In this document: positions 1-8,333 of the stretch, piece by piece | Layout: each line of letters begins with the position of its first letter | Position numbering within the stretch: the stretch's first letter is position 1 | NCBI GenBank assembly: GCA_001931535.1 | Contig: CP016211.1 | Coordinates: forward strand, 10,958,377 to 11,022,376 | Direction: 5' to 3' | Length of the DNA: 64,000 bases | From: Minicystis rosea | GTDB taxonomy: Bacteria; Myxococcota_A; Polyangia; Polyangiales; Polyangiaceae | The notes under the pieces: generated by a model | Seen by the model: only the letters and a program-made list of their open reading frames with translations | Database searches by the model: none | Told to the model about the DNA's origin: nothing | Program-made: the position numbers and the translations under genes

Positions 1-108
1 CGTCTTCACCTCGTAGCCGTCCCGCTCGAGCAGGGTCTGCATGTAATCGCAGATCGCACGGTCATCATCGACGATCAGGATGCGAACTGCCGGAAGCTCG
101 ATTGCCAC
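1..108 (-). CDS. Response regulator receiver domain, N-terminal fragment
   Basis: Only the first 36 codons lie in the window; the gene continues leftward. The translation opens (V)AIELPAVRILIVDDDRAI, with the hydrophobic beta-1 strand followed by the Asp triplet of a CheY-like receiver domain. It then shows the helix-1 pattern up to the 'GYEV' turn typical of receivers. A GTG start at 108 is chosen because a GGAGGAGA Shine-Dalgarno lies just upstream (109-120). The phosphoacceptor Asp and any output domain are outside the window, so the class of regulator cannot be stated. Confidence 0.85.
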   Translation of the reverse strand, partial: MAIELPAVRILIVDDDRAICDYMQTLLERDGYEVKT

Positions 109-395
109 CTTCTCCTCCTCTCCGTGATCGCGGGCTCAAGCCGGGTCCCCCCGGGAGTGCGCCGCCGTTCCGCGCTGGGAAGACCCAGCGGCGATTCCAG
201 TGACACTTTAACATGGCCTAGCGGATTTCCAGGGATACTTCTCGCTTGCCTTTCGTTTTTTTCGAGAAAAGCCGCCCAGAACACTCTTTTCCATCCAGCC
301 TGCGGCTCTTTGCTGCGGACGGGCGAAAACATCGGCAAATGGCGGGGGCCGACGAGCCGGCTCGCCCTTTCTTCCGGAGGCAGATCGACTTGCGC

Positions 396-424
396 TTGAC
401 AATGTGGCCAAGGGCGAGCAAGGT
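396..424 (+). promoter_or_regulatory. Candidate promoter of tRNA-Pro
   Basis: A perfect TTGACA -35 hexamer lies at 396-401, about 60 bases before the tRNA. The expected -10 position (419-424) is only a weak match, as is common in GC-rich myxobacteria. The remainder of 109-459 shows no convincing gene. Confidence 0.4.
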
Positions 425-459
425 CCGCGGCCGCGTTGCAGAAACAGAGGCGACGTGGA

Positions 460-533
460 CGGGGCGTAGCGCAGCCTGGTAGCGCACCTGGTTCGGGACC
501 AGGGAGTCGGAGGTTCAAATCCTCTCGCCCCGA
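460..533 (+). tRNA. tRNA-Pro (anticodon CGG)
   Basis: The 74-base cloverleaf has a perfect 7-bp acceptor stem (460-466 with 526-532). The D-arm motif AGCGCAGCCTGGTAGCGC follows the acceptor stem. The anticodon stem is CCTGG/CCAGG around the loop TTCGGGA, so the anticodon is CGG and it reads CCG proline codons. The T arm is GGAGG-TTCAAAT-CCTCT and the discriminator is A533. The 3' CCA is not encoded (ACT follows), so it must be added after transcription. Confidence 0.95.
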
Positions 534-546
534 CTAGTTGAGTTTG

Positions 547-570
547 CCGATGGGGCCCCGGCCCCATCGG
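547..570 (+). terminator. GC-rich hairpin after tRNA-Pro
   Basis: This is a perfect 10-bp inverted repeat (547-556 with 561-570) around a CCCG loop, 13 bases after the tRNA. There is no U-tract. Its position suggests a terminator or processing signal. Confidence 0.55.
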
Positions 571-1214
571 GATCAACTTGTCGGCCTTCGTGATGTCGAC
601 GCGTCCCCTTGATGGGGCTGGACTCAGACCCTGGGCGCCTGCGGCGCCTTTTACGCATCACGGGTTGCTGGTTTGGGTTTGGCCCGAGCCACGAGACGGT
701 GTGCGTGGGGCGTTGGGTCGAGCGCGGATGCGTGAGGCTCGGCGCGGTGTGAGGCTGCCGACGGGCGCTGAAGTGCTTCGCCTCGGTGAGGAGGCGCGCG
801 TTTCAGCGGAGCGTTGAAGCGCTTCGCGTTGGTGAAGCTGCGCGCGTTTCGGCGGCGTGGCGCTGCGTGAGGCTGGGCCGTCACCGAGCGAGCTGCCGAT
901 GCTGCGGGCGAGAGGCGCCTCTCGGCGCGCTTTGTGAGGGGGCGCGCGTTTCAGCGGAGCGGTGAGGCTTCGCGCCAGGTGAGGCTTGGGCGATGCGCGC
1001 CACCGGTGTCGTGCGGCCGAGTCGCCGTCATTGATGCCGTCGCTGCTGCGCTGCCTCGGGGATGGTGGTCCTTCGTGGGGTGAGGGGCTGAACGGTTTCG
1101 CATGGGGCTGCCGCGCGCTTGGGGATGTGGGGGCGCGGTTTTCGTGTTGGGCAAGGTCGCGACGCACGGATGGGTTGCGGTCGCGGCGGGGTGGCGCAAC
1201 GATGCGGGCTGCCG
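571..1214. other. Non-coding stretch with repeats, upstream of the kinase gene
   Basis: No reading frame here has convincing codon bias or domains. The stretch holds the degenerate repeat field (768-1000) and then the leader of the Ser/Thr kinase gene. In-frame upstream ATGs at 1119 and 1170 leave a small chance that the kinase starts earlier. Confidence 0.5.
768..1000. repeat. Degenerate 40-50 bp direct repeats
   Basis: Related units of about 40-50 bases recur. Each runs through a 'gaag(t/c)gcttcgc..tggtgagg' block and then 'gcgcgcgttt'. A 21-base core (ggcgcgcgtttcagcggagcg) is identical at 793-813 and 941-961, with a diverged copy near 838-860. This looks like a decayed tandem array in an intergenic region. 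Confidence 0.6.
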
Positions 1215-2888
1215 ATGCCGCCCCGGGTTGGTCAGGTCGTCAACAACAAGTATCGCTTGCTCCGCCACATCGGCGACGGCGGCATGGGCAGCGTCTTCGA
1301 GGCGCGGCACGAGACGCTGGGCACGACGGTCGCGCTCAAGTTCCTCCACCTCGAGTTCTCGCGGCGCGAGGGGCTCGTGCAGCGCTTCGTGCAAGAGGCG
1401 CGCGCTTCGGCGCAGATTCAGAGCGCCAACGTGGTGCGCGTCTCCGACGTGGATCAGACGGGCGACGGCGACGTGTTCATCGTCCTCGAATACCTCGAGG
1501 GCAAGACGCTGCAGGCGCTCTACGAGGAGCTCTACCGCGGTGGCAAGAAGCTCGCGTACAGCGACGCGCTCGACTACGCGTCGCAGATCCTCGACGGCGT
1601 CGACGCGGCGCACCGCGCGGGGATCGTGCACCGCGATCTCAAGCCCGACAACGTGATGATCACGATCGACGCCAAGGGCGCGACGATCGTGAAGCTGCTC
1701 GATTTCGGGATCGCCAAGCTCAAGGTCATCGGCAACGGCGCGCCCGGGCTCACGCGGCCCGGCGTGCTCATGGGGACGCCGGAGTACATGGCGCCGGAGC
1801 AGACGTCGTCCGCCGACACCGTGGACGCGCGCGCCGACGTGTTCTCGCTGGGCGTGATGATCTTCGAGATGCTCGCGGGGCAGCGGCCCGTCGGCGGGGA
1901 AGATCCGCACGAGATCGCCGCCGCCTATCGCAATGGGCGCATCTCGCAGCTCGTCGATTTGGTGCCGGGCATCGCGCCCGAGCTCGCGGCTGCAGTTCAT
2001 CGGGCCATGGCCGCGCGGCCGGACGATCGCATGCCGACCGCGGCCGATCTGCGGGCCGCGATCGAGCCGTACGCGGCCGCCGTGCGGCCCCCTTCGCCGA
2101 GCCGCGTGCGCGCGGGCGGAACGATCGGGGTGAGCATCGGCGCGTCGCCTTCGCCGATCTATTCGCCGCTGCCTTCGCCCGTTCTGGCGCCCGTGCCTCC
2201 CGCGCCGCGCGCCGGCGGCGTGGCGAAGACGTGGCCACCTGAGGACGACGCGCCGCCCGCCGGCGCGGGGCGCGTCTCCGGCACGATGGATGACGGCATC
2301 GGCTCCGCGCCGATGCGCGCCTCTGGCACGATTGTGGGTGCCAATGGCGGAGGCAACGGCGGGTCGACGCAGGACATGGCGCACGGCTATGGCTATCCAC
2401 CGGCGCCGCCGGTGGCGCTGCCGCCGTTGCCCATGGCGCCCGCGGGCGGGAGGCGACGCAAGCGCGGGAACCCGACGGGTGCCATCATCGCCGGCGCGCT
2501 GGCGCTCGCGGGGCTCGTCACGGGAGGCGTCTACGTGGCGACCCGATCCTCGTCGAGCGACGACGACACGCCCACCAAGCCGAGCAACGATCCGCCGCCG
2601 CTCGTGAGCGTGGGCTCGCAGCAGCCGCCATCGCCGCCGGTGCCTCCGACGGATCCGCCGCCGCCCATTCCTTCGGCGCCGCTGCCGATGCCGCCGAATC
2701 GGCCCAATCGGCCTACGGGTCCTGCGCCGCGGCCTTCGGGCTCGGCCGTGCCGAGCTCCACGGCGCCGTCGCCGATCCTCGTGCTGCCGACGTCGTTCCC
2801 GTTTCCCAATCCGTTTCAGCCCGCGCCGCAGCCCCCGGGCAGCGGTGCGCCGAAGCAGAAAGATCCCCCGCTCTTCCCGCCGATCTAG
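1215..2888 (+). CDS. Transmembrane Ser/Thr protein kinase (PknB-like)
   Basis: This 557-residue Hanks-type kinase probably phosphorylates Ser/Thr of cytoplasmic proteins. The kinase domain covers about residues 8-285. It has a glycine loop (GDGGMGSV, about 20-27), the ATP-binding Lys in VALKF (about 42), the catalytic HRDLKPDN (about 137-144), DFG (163-165) and APE (about 192-194). A low-complexity linker follows. A single membrane segment lies at about 420-443 (AIIAGALALAGLVTGGVYVA). The rest is a proline-rich extracytoplasmic tail with no PASTA repeats. The start ATG at 1215 (MPPRVGQVVNNKY) is chosen because the family conventionally opens just before the 'Y.L...IG.GGMG' motif. In-frame ATGs at 1119 and 1170 are possible but add atypical sequence. 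Confidence 0.93.
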   Translation: MPPRVGQVVNNKYRLLRHIGDGGMGSVFEARHETLGTTVALKFLHLEFSRREGLVQRFVQEARASAQIQSANVVRVSDVDQTGDGDVFIVLEYLEGKTLQALYEELYRGGKKLAYSDALDYASQILDGVDAAHRAGIVHRDLKPDNVMITIDAKGATIVKLLDFGIAKLKVIGNGAPGLTRPGVLMGTPEYMAPEQTSSADTVDARADVFSLGVMIFEMLAGQRPVGGEDPHEIAAAYRNGRISQLVDLVPGIAPELAAAVHRAMAARPDDRMPTAADLRAAIEPYAAAVRPPSPSRVRAGGTIGVSIGASPSPIYSPLPSPVLAPVPPAPRAGGVAKTWPPEDDAPPAGAGRVSGTMDDGIGSAPMRASGTIVGANGGGNGGSTQDMAHGYGYPPAPPVALPPLPMAPAGGRRRKRGNPTGAIIAGALALAGLVTGGVYVATRSSSSDDDTPTKPSNDPPPLVSVGSQQPPSPPVPPTDPPPPIPSAPLPMPPNRPNRPTGPAPRPSGSAVPSSTAPSPILVLPTSFPFPNPFQPAPQPPGSGAPKQKDPPLFPPI

Positions 2889-2953
2889 CGCGCACGGTGA
2901 TCGACGAAGGCGCTCGATCGCGAGGCCATCGGCGTCGTGCTGAGTGTCGATGA

Positions 2954-3070
2954 CGCGCGACCATCGATGTGGGCGCAATCATCGAAAGCATGGCGATCGT
3001 CGCGCTGATGCCGCGCGACCGTCGATGAGGGCGCAGTGATCGATCGCGAAGCATGGATGTCGCGCTGACC
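2954..3070. repeat. Imperfect tandem duplication, about 59 bp
   Basis: Two adjacent units (2954-3011 and 3013-3070) share the pattern gcgcgacc.tcgatg.gggcgca, then gaaagcatgg or gaagcatgg, then tcgcgctga. The stretch between the kinase gene and the small HTH gene is otherwise rich in cgatcg motifs and shows no gene. Confidence 0.55.
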
Positions 3071-3183
3071 GGTGATGAAGCGTGGCCGTCGATGAACGAT
3101 GTCGATCGTCTCGCGATCGACATCACGCCCATCGAGGAGCGAGCTGCCGGTGATGCGCGCTGCGCTTGCGTGACGGCGCGCGC

Positions 3184-3423
3184 TCAGTGCGTCGCGGCCG
3201 GCCGGCGGCGGGCGCGCTCGCGGGCGAGGATTCGGTTCAGTGTCCGGCGGTCGATGCCGAGGAGCTCGGCGGCGCGGGTCTTGTTGTTGTTCGTGTGCGC
3301 GATCGCGCGGTGGATGTAGCGCAGCCGAAGCACATCGAGCGTGGGCCAGTCCTCCGCCGGATCGGCGGCGTGAAGAGCATCGTTCTGCGGAACAGGGGAA
3401 GGCGAAGGGGTCTCTTGGTGCAT
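3184..3423 (-). CDS. Small Fis-type helix-turn-helix protein
   Basis: This 79-residue protein is essentially a stand-alone HTH_8/Fis-type DNA-binding domain. About residues 33-70 read LRLRYIHRAIAHTNNNKTRA followed by AELLGIDRRTLNRILARE, the classic C-terminal HTH of NtrC-family activators. No AAA+ domain or receiver precedes it: upstream in the same frame the translation is compositionally random. It could be a small regulator or a decayed enhancer-binding protein. The ATG at 3423 is the first start giving sensible sequence. No strong ribosome-binding site is visible. Confidence 0.7.
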   Translation of the reverse strand: MHQETPSPSPVPQNDALHAADPAEDWPTLDVLRLRYIHRAIAHTNNNKTRAAELLGIDRRTLNRILARERARRRPAATH

Positions 3424-3746
3424 GGTGCCTGCGGCGCGCTGCAAGCACGGTGCCGTCGGCGATCGTGGATCTCGTCGCGGATTCTCGATGTTCGGCGCGG
3501 GCACATGCCGAATTCTTTCAGCGGACGTGGGAGGAGATGCATGCCCGTTGAAGCCGCCGTCCGCCGGGCGATTCGTCGCGCAGTGTCCATGGTTCTCGAT
3601 GATGGACGTTCGGGCACCGCCCGCAGCGGCCACGCGATCAGAGGGCGAGGTGGGATGATGAATGACGATCGTGAGCCTCGCGCCGGTGTGCAGCGCCTCA
3701 CGCGGATGCCGATGCGAGCGCTGATGCGGCGCTCTTCTATCGAGGC
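3424..3746. other. Intergenic stretch, no feature recognised
   Basis: It lies between two leftward genes. Frames here lack plausible codon use. It may hold the promoter of the HTH gene, but I see no clear hexamers. Confidence 0.4.
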
Positions 3747-4325
3747 TCAGTTGCTCGCCGCGGGAGCGCAGCCGCAGTAGTCCGCGCCGATCGGTTGGCC
3801 CGGCACGGGCGGCACGGCGGTGCTCGTCGTCCCCGGCGGGCACTGCGGCGCGTTCGCGCCCGGCACGCTCGGCACACCGGGCGCACCATAGTAGCCGTTG
3901 TAAAGGCCGCCATAGGCCGGGGCGTAGTAACCGCCGCCGTAGACGGGCCCGTAGCCCGATCCGTAGTAATTGGCGAACGCGGGGCCATAGCCATAGCCAC
4001 CATAGCCGCCGATGCCGCCATAACCGCCGATGCCACCATAGCCGTACACCGGCGGGCGATAGCCTCCGCCGAACGCGCCGGCATAGAGGCCACCCGAATA
4101 GAGGCCCAAGCCCGGCAGCGCGTACGGGAGCGACTGAATCAGCGTGCCGGGCCCGCAGGGCGGGGTCGCGGGATCGGCGGAAGGATCCGCGGTCGTGGAG
4201 TCGCGCTGCGCGACCTCGCCGATCGACTCCTCATCGTCATCGCTCGAGGCCAGGCACCCGATCCCCGCGATCATGAGCGACAGCGGAAACACGAGGCCCG
4301 CCGTGATCTTCAAAAAGGAGCGCAT
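3747..4325 (-). CDS. Gly/Tyr-rich lipoprotein-like exported protein
   Basis: This 192-residue protein has an N-terminal signal (MRSFLKITAGLVFPLSLMIA) ending in GIGC. It is probably a lipoprotein with Cys24 modified, though the lipobox is atypical at -3. An acidic stretch (SSDDDEESIGE) follows. About residues 80-160 are a low-complexity Gly/Tyr domain with GGIGGY-type repeats. The C-terminus is Pro/Cys-containing with CGCAPAASN at the end. The start ATG at 4325 is supported by GAGGAG about 8 bases upstream. The role is unknown; Gly/Tyr-rich exported proteins are often envelope or matrix components. It is divergent from the MoxR gene. Confidence 0.75.
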   Translation of the reverse strand: MRSFLKITAGLVFPLSLMIAGIGCLASSDDDEESIGEVAQRDSTTADPSADPATPPCGPGTLIQSLPYALPGLGLYSGGLYAGAFGGGYRPPVYGYGGIGGYGGIGGYGGYGYGPAFANYYGSGYGPVYGGGYYAPAYGGLYNGYYGAPGVPSVPGANAPQCPPGTTSTAVPPVPGQPIGADYCGCAPAASN

Positions 4326-4870
4326 GTTCCTAATCTCCTCGTTCAATTCCAACCATTCATCGCGGGACCCGAGGCCGGCGGCGACGCCGAGGCGCGCCGC
4401 ACGGCCTTCGATCCCTCGTGAGGTTCGATGACCGCCGCGTCCGTTCGGCCGCCCTGCGCGTGGTGATTTTGCGAAGTGAGCGCGCGGCGATCGCGCGTGC
4501 GATCCATCGGGAAATGCAGGCCGGATCTCATCTCGGCCGCGCGTGATTCCGACCTTCTCGAGCCTGCGGTGATCGGGAAGAGCCGACGCGTTCACGGAAG
4601 GAGAAGCTCCGACAGCGGTGACCATTTCACGCGCATTCGTGCGCGGCGATCGACCTCGCGGCGATACGAATGCCCGCACGCGAAGCCGCCGACATCGACC
4701 CAGAGCCTCCACCGAATGCTCGCGGCGCCGACATCCCCTCAGGTTCGTCGTGCCCTCGATACGCCCGCGCCGAATCGGGCTTCGATCGAGAGCCTTCGCC
4801 GAGGTCCGATGCACGTTGCGTCTCGCGTTCGCGTTGGCGCTCGGGATAGGCTCGAAACGCTGGACCGACG
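4326..4870. other. Divergent intergenic region
   Basis: These 545 bases separate the leftward lipoprotein gene from the rightward MoxR gene, so promoters for both should lie here. The ribosome-binding site of the lipoprotein (GAGGAG) is visible near 4335. I see no convincing -35/-10 pair, RNA gene or small CDS. Confidence 0.5.
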
Positions 4871-6010
4871 ATGACACCGAACCTCGCCGATGCTGCCGCC
4901 GTGCTGCGCGCTGCGCTCTCCGATGCTGGTCGTGGGCTCGTCGAGCGGGAGTCGCTGGTCGAGCTGATCGCGCTGGCCGCGGTCGCGGGGGAGCACCTGC
5001 TCGTCATCGGGCCGCCCGGCACGGCGAAGAGCGAAGCCGCGCGCCGCGTGGCCCGCGCGCTCGGCGGCAGCGTGTTCGAGTATCTGCTCGGGCGCTTCAC
5101 CGAGCCGAGCGAGATCTTCGGGCCCATCGATCTGCGCAAGCTCAAGGAAGGAATCGTCGAGACGCAGACGGCGGGGATGTTGCCGGAAGCGGAGATCGCG
5201 TTCCTCGACGAGATTTTCCTGGGGTCGACGGCGATCCTCAACACGCTCTTGGCGCTGCTCAACGAGCGCACGTTCCGGCGCGGCGCTACCAGCGTGCGCG
5301 TGCCGCTCCGCGTGTGCGTCGGCGCCTCCAACGCGTTGCCCGACGACGAGGCGCTGGCGGCGTTCGCCGATCGCTTCCTGCTGCGCGCGTTCCTCGATCC
5401 CATCCCCGATCCGCGGCTCGAAGAGCTGCTCGAAGGCGGATGGTCACTCGGTGGCGCGCGTGGGGAGCGACGCGCGACGATGGCGCACCTCGACGTGCTC
5501 GCCGCCGCGGTGGGCTCCGCCGATCTCGCGCCCGTGCGGCCGCACCTCGCGCACGCCATTCGCGTGCTGCGCAAGAATGGAGTGACGCTCTCCGATCGAC
5601 GCGCGGTCAAGGTGCAACGGCTCGTGGCTGCGGCCGCGGTGATGGCGGGCCGCGATCGACCGACGGAGGCGGACCTCTGGCCCATCGTCGTCGCCGTGGC
5701 CACGCGGGAAGGGCAAGCGGCCGCGCGGGATGCGCTGCGCGACGTGCTGGCGCGGAGCGAGAATGGATCGCTCGCCGCGGCCGCCGCCGAGGCCTCGCTC
5801 GGCCCGCTGGCGCGCGCCGCCCGCATCGCCGAGGCCGGCGAGAAGGCGCTCGCCGATGTGCCGCAGAATCCAGCGGGCGAGGGCGTGGAAGCATGGCGTC
5901 TCAAGCTGGAGGGGATCGCTCGCGAGATCGACGCCGGGTTCACGCCGGCGTCGCTCCCCGCGAGCCTCGCGACGGTGCGCGCGCGCATCGTCGAAGCGCT
6001 CGGTCGGTGA
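4871..6010 (+). CDS. MoxR-family AAA+ ATPase
   Basis: This 379-residue AAA+ chaperone-like ATPase has Walker A GPPGTAKS (47-54), Walker B IAFLDEIF (Asp113-Glu114), sensor region VGASNALPDDEAL and an arginine-bearing FADRF segment. A C-terminal helical lid completes it. MoxR ATPases typically work with vWA-domain proteins to remodel or activate partners. It is the first gene of a co-directional block, and the next gene starts 4 bases after its stop. This fits the MoxR/vWA/beta-propeller ternary systems described in multicellular bacteria. Start ATG at 4871. Confidence 0.93.
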   Translation: MTPNLADAAAVLRAALSDAGRGLVERESLVELIALAAVAGEHLLVIGPPGTAKSEAARRVARALGGSVFEYLLGRFTEPSEIFGPIDLRKLKEGIVETQTAGMLPEAEIAFLDEIFLGSTAILNTLLALLNERTFRRGATSVRVPLRVCVGASNALPDDEALAAFADRFLLRAFLDPIPDPRLEELLEGGWSLGGARGERRATMAHLDVLAAAVGSADLAPVRPHLAHAIRVLRKNGVTLSDRRAVKVQRLVAAAAVMAGRDRPTEADLWPIVVAVATREGQAAARDALRDVLARSENGSLAAAAAEASLGPLARAARIAEAGEKALADVPQNPAGEGVEAWRLKLEGIAREIDAGFTPASLPASLATVRARIVEALGR

Positions 6011-6014
6011 CGTC

Positions 6015-6461
6015 GTGGCCTCGGTGCCCAAGATCCCGGTCGCGTTTCGCCCGCGCGCGGTGCCCCTCGGGATCCTCGCCGCCGCTGCGCGCGATGCGGC
6101 CGCCGTCGCGCTCGCGAAGCGCTTGCTCGCGCGCGACGACGCGGCCCTCGCGGCCTTGACGGGTGTGTCTGCGCCGGGGCTGCTCGTGGTCCTAGGCGAT
6201 GCAGCGACGCTGCCTTGGGTCGATGGTGTCGTCTATCTCGGGCGCGATCCCGAAGCGCCGTCGCTCCTCCTGCCGACCGCGCTCGAGCCCGATGTGCCTG
6301 CGCCGCTCTTCGAGCGGGCCGTGCTCGCGCGCTCGCAGGGCGGCGCGCCGATCGCCGTCCTCCTCGATCCGTCGATGCTCGTGTCGGTCGCCGGGGCGCG
6401 GCCGATCGAGCGCGCCTTGCTCGGTTCCTTCGTCGCGGTGCGGAGCGAGGTGGCGTCGTGA
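6015..6461 (+). CDS. Small partner protein of the MoxR-vWA-propeller block
   Basis: This 148-residue protein of unknown fold lies between the MoxR ATPase and the vWA/propeller gene. It is alpha/beta-like, with the hydrophobic strand LLVVLGDAATLPWVDGVVYL followed by LLLPTALEPDVPAPLFERAV. The start is GTG at 6015 (VASVPKIPVAF), 4 bases after the moxR stop. Its stop overlaps the next start (GTGA), so the genes are probably translationally coupled. Position and size match the small bpX-type accessory subunits of ternary systems, but I cannot assign the family from sequence alone. Confidence 0.8.
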   Translation: MASVPKIPVAFRPRAVPLGILAAAARDAAAVALAKRLLARDDAALAALTGVSAPGLLVVLGDAATLPWVDGVVYLGRDPEAPSLLLPTALEPDVPAPLFERAVLARSQGGAPIAVLLDPSMLVSVAGARPIERALLGSFVAVRSEVAS

Positions 6462-8302
6462 TCGATCTCCCCCGCGATCTCGCGCCGTGGCGCGCGCACC
6501 TCGATCTCTTCCCGCGCGATCTCGCCGAGGGGCTCGGCCGGCTCGTCCCGCGTCTCGCGCTCGTCGTGGGGCCCATGCGCATCGCGCGGCCCACGAGCGA
6601 CGGCGATCCCGACGGCTTCACCGGCATCGCGCGACGCGGCAGCTACGAGCGGCTCCTGCTCACGGAGTGGCTGCTCGCGGACGAGCTGCCCGACGAGTTC
6701 ATCCGCCGCGCCGCCGGCGGCGAGCATGCGTTCTTCCAGCTCGCGCGCCGCTCCCCCGCGCGTGCGACGAGCTCCGTCGCCTTCTTCGACGCCGGACCCG
6801 ATCAGCTCGGCGCGCCGCGCCTCGCGCACCTCGCTGCGCTCATCGTGCTCGCGGCCCGCGCCGAGCGCGCCGGCGCGCGCTTCGCGTGGGGCACGCTCCA
6901 AAGGCCTGACGAGCCGCTCCTCACGGAGGTCACGAAACAGAGCGTCTCCCGCCTGCTCGCGGCGCGCTCCGCGTTGCCGCCGAGCGCCGAGGACGTCGCG
7001 AAGCATGCGGACCGCGCCCGCGCCGCGGGTTGGGAGGACGCGTGGATCGTTGGAGCTCAAACGATTTGGCCGGGCTGGCCGCGCGCCTCGCTGGAGGTTC
7101 GTGACATCCTCGATCCTGCGCGCCGCGCGCTCGCCCTCACCGCGCGCGTGCCCGACGCTCCGCCGCGCGAGGTGGACCTCGACCTGCCGCCTGCGCCCAT
7201 CGCGGCGCGCCTCCTGCGCGATCCCTTCGCCGTCGCAGTCCCGGCGCCTGCGCCCGCGCCGAGGGGCGCCGGTGTCGCGCCCATCTCCAACCTCGTTTTC
7301 GCTGCCAATGGCAGCAAGGTGCTCGCGCGGGCGAGCTCGGGCGAGATCATCGCGTACCCCGTGCCCAACTCGCCCAACGCGCCGGCGGGCCGTCCCAAAC
7401 GCTACCGCCCGCGGTGCGGCGGCGTCGTGGCCGCGGTGGGTTGGGTCGCGCGCGGGCTCGTCATGTTGGTGGTGAAGGAGCGCGAGATCATCCTCGAGCA
7501 CACCATCCGGGATGCACCGCCGTTCCTGCGGCGAACGGTGCCTCTCTCGCCGGATCGGAAGCCCGCGCCCTCGCCGATCGCGGGCCCGCTCTCGCCGCTC
7601 GCTTACCTCGATCGCAGCGAGGCCGAGGTCTCGTTCGTCGATGCACACGGCGCGCTCTTCCGGATCCGGCGTAACCGCATCCGCAACGAGGATCGCGAGG
7701 GCTCGGTCGAGGTCGAGCGCCTCGCGGACGAGGTCTGCGCGCTGGCCGTCATGGGTGGTCGCTTCGCGTTCGTGGTCCGCAGCCGGCCCCACGAGGAAGA
7801 CTCGGGACCGCTCACGATTCCCCCGCGCCCCTCGCGCGCATTTCATCTCGTGATGCGCGACTTCCAGGACCTCGTGCCGCGCGCCGTCCCTCTCGAAGGA
7901 GACGGCACCATGGAGGCGCGCTTCGGCATCGTGGAAGGCGAGGGGCTCGCGACCGATCTCGTGGCGGTGCAGCAGCGCGGCGAGCGCTGGTCCATCTACC
8001 ACGAGGGTCGCGCCATCGACGACCTGCTCGTTCCCGATGGCGCGCGCGTCGTCGGCCCGTGGCGGCGCGAGCGCCCCAGCGCTCCGCGGCTCGTCGTCCT
8101 CGAGTCGGATCAACGCACCCTCACCATCGTCGGTCAGGGTGAGCGGTACAGCCTCCCGCGCGCGGCCGACCCCATCGTCGACGTCGTCATCAGCCAGGCG
8201 CGGGCGCAGCTCGCGTTCGTCACGGCGAGCGGCGAGGTCTCGTTGCGATCGCTCCGCGACGAAGCGCCGCTCGCGACCTTTCCACCCGGCGCGGGGCGGT
8301 GA
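6458..8302 (+). CDS. vWA-like plus beta-propeller protein of ternary system
   Basis: The protein has 614 residues and starts at GTG 6458, which overlaps the previous stop by 4 bases. The N-terminal part (about 1-175) resembles a vWA fold: SVAFFDAGPDQLGAP occupies the place of the metal-binding DxSxS strand, followed by helices and FAWGTLQ. The serines of the MIDAS are missing. From about residue 270 the sequence is a series of short beta-strand repeats (ISNLVFAANGSKVL, VGWVARGLVMLVV, CALAVMGGRFAFVV, VVDVVISQARAQLAFV), consistent with a beta-propeller. A 19-base palindrome-like element at 7046-7064 is embedded in the frame and encodes IVGAQT. By established models the MoxR partner remodels the vWA protein while the propeller binds a target. 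Confidence 0.8.
   Translation: MIDLPRDLAPWRAHLDLFPRDLAEGLGRLVPRLALVVGPMRIARPTSDGDPDGFTGIARRGSYERLLLTEWLLADELPDEFIRRAAGGEHAFFQLARRSPARATSSVAFFDAGPDQLGAPRLAHLAALIVLAARAERAGARFAWGTLQRPDEPLLTEVTKQSVSRLLAARSALPPSAEDVAKHADRARAAGWEDAWIVGAQTIWPGWPRASLEVRDILDPARRALALTARVPDAPPREVDLDLPPAPIAARLLRDPFAVAVPAPAPAPRGAGVAPISNLVFAANGSKVLARASSGEIIAYPVPNSPNAPAGRPKRYRPRCGGVVAAVGWVARGLVMLVVKEREIILEHTIRDAPPFLRRTVPLSPDRKPAPSPIAGPLSPLAYLDRSEAEVSFVDAHGALFRIRRNRIRNEDREGSVEVERLADEVCALAVMGGRFAFVVRSRPHEEDSGPLTIPPRPSRAFHLVMRDFQDLVPRAVPLEGDGTMEARFGIVEGEGLATDLVAVQQRGERWSIYHEGRAIDDLLVPDGARVVGPWRRERPSAPRLVVLESDQRTLTIVGQGERYSLPRAADPIVDVVISQARAQLAFVTASGEVSLRSLRDEAPLATFPPGAGR
7046..7064. repeat. 19-bp palindrome-like repeat, copy 1
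   Basis: The sequence atcgttggagctcaaacga is identical to 9722-9740 in the same reading phase (Ile-Val-Gly-Ala-Gln-Thr). It is nearly self-complementary around a central GAGCTC. Confidence 0.7.
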
Positions 8303-8333
8303 TCGCGATCAAGGTGTATAACGAGGGCTCTCC

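Noticed and set aside
460..570. tRNA-associated integration site of a mobile element
   Set aside because: No integrase gene and no direct repeat of the tRNA 3' end were seen in the window.
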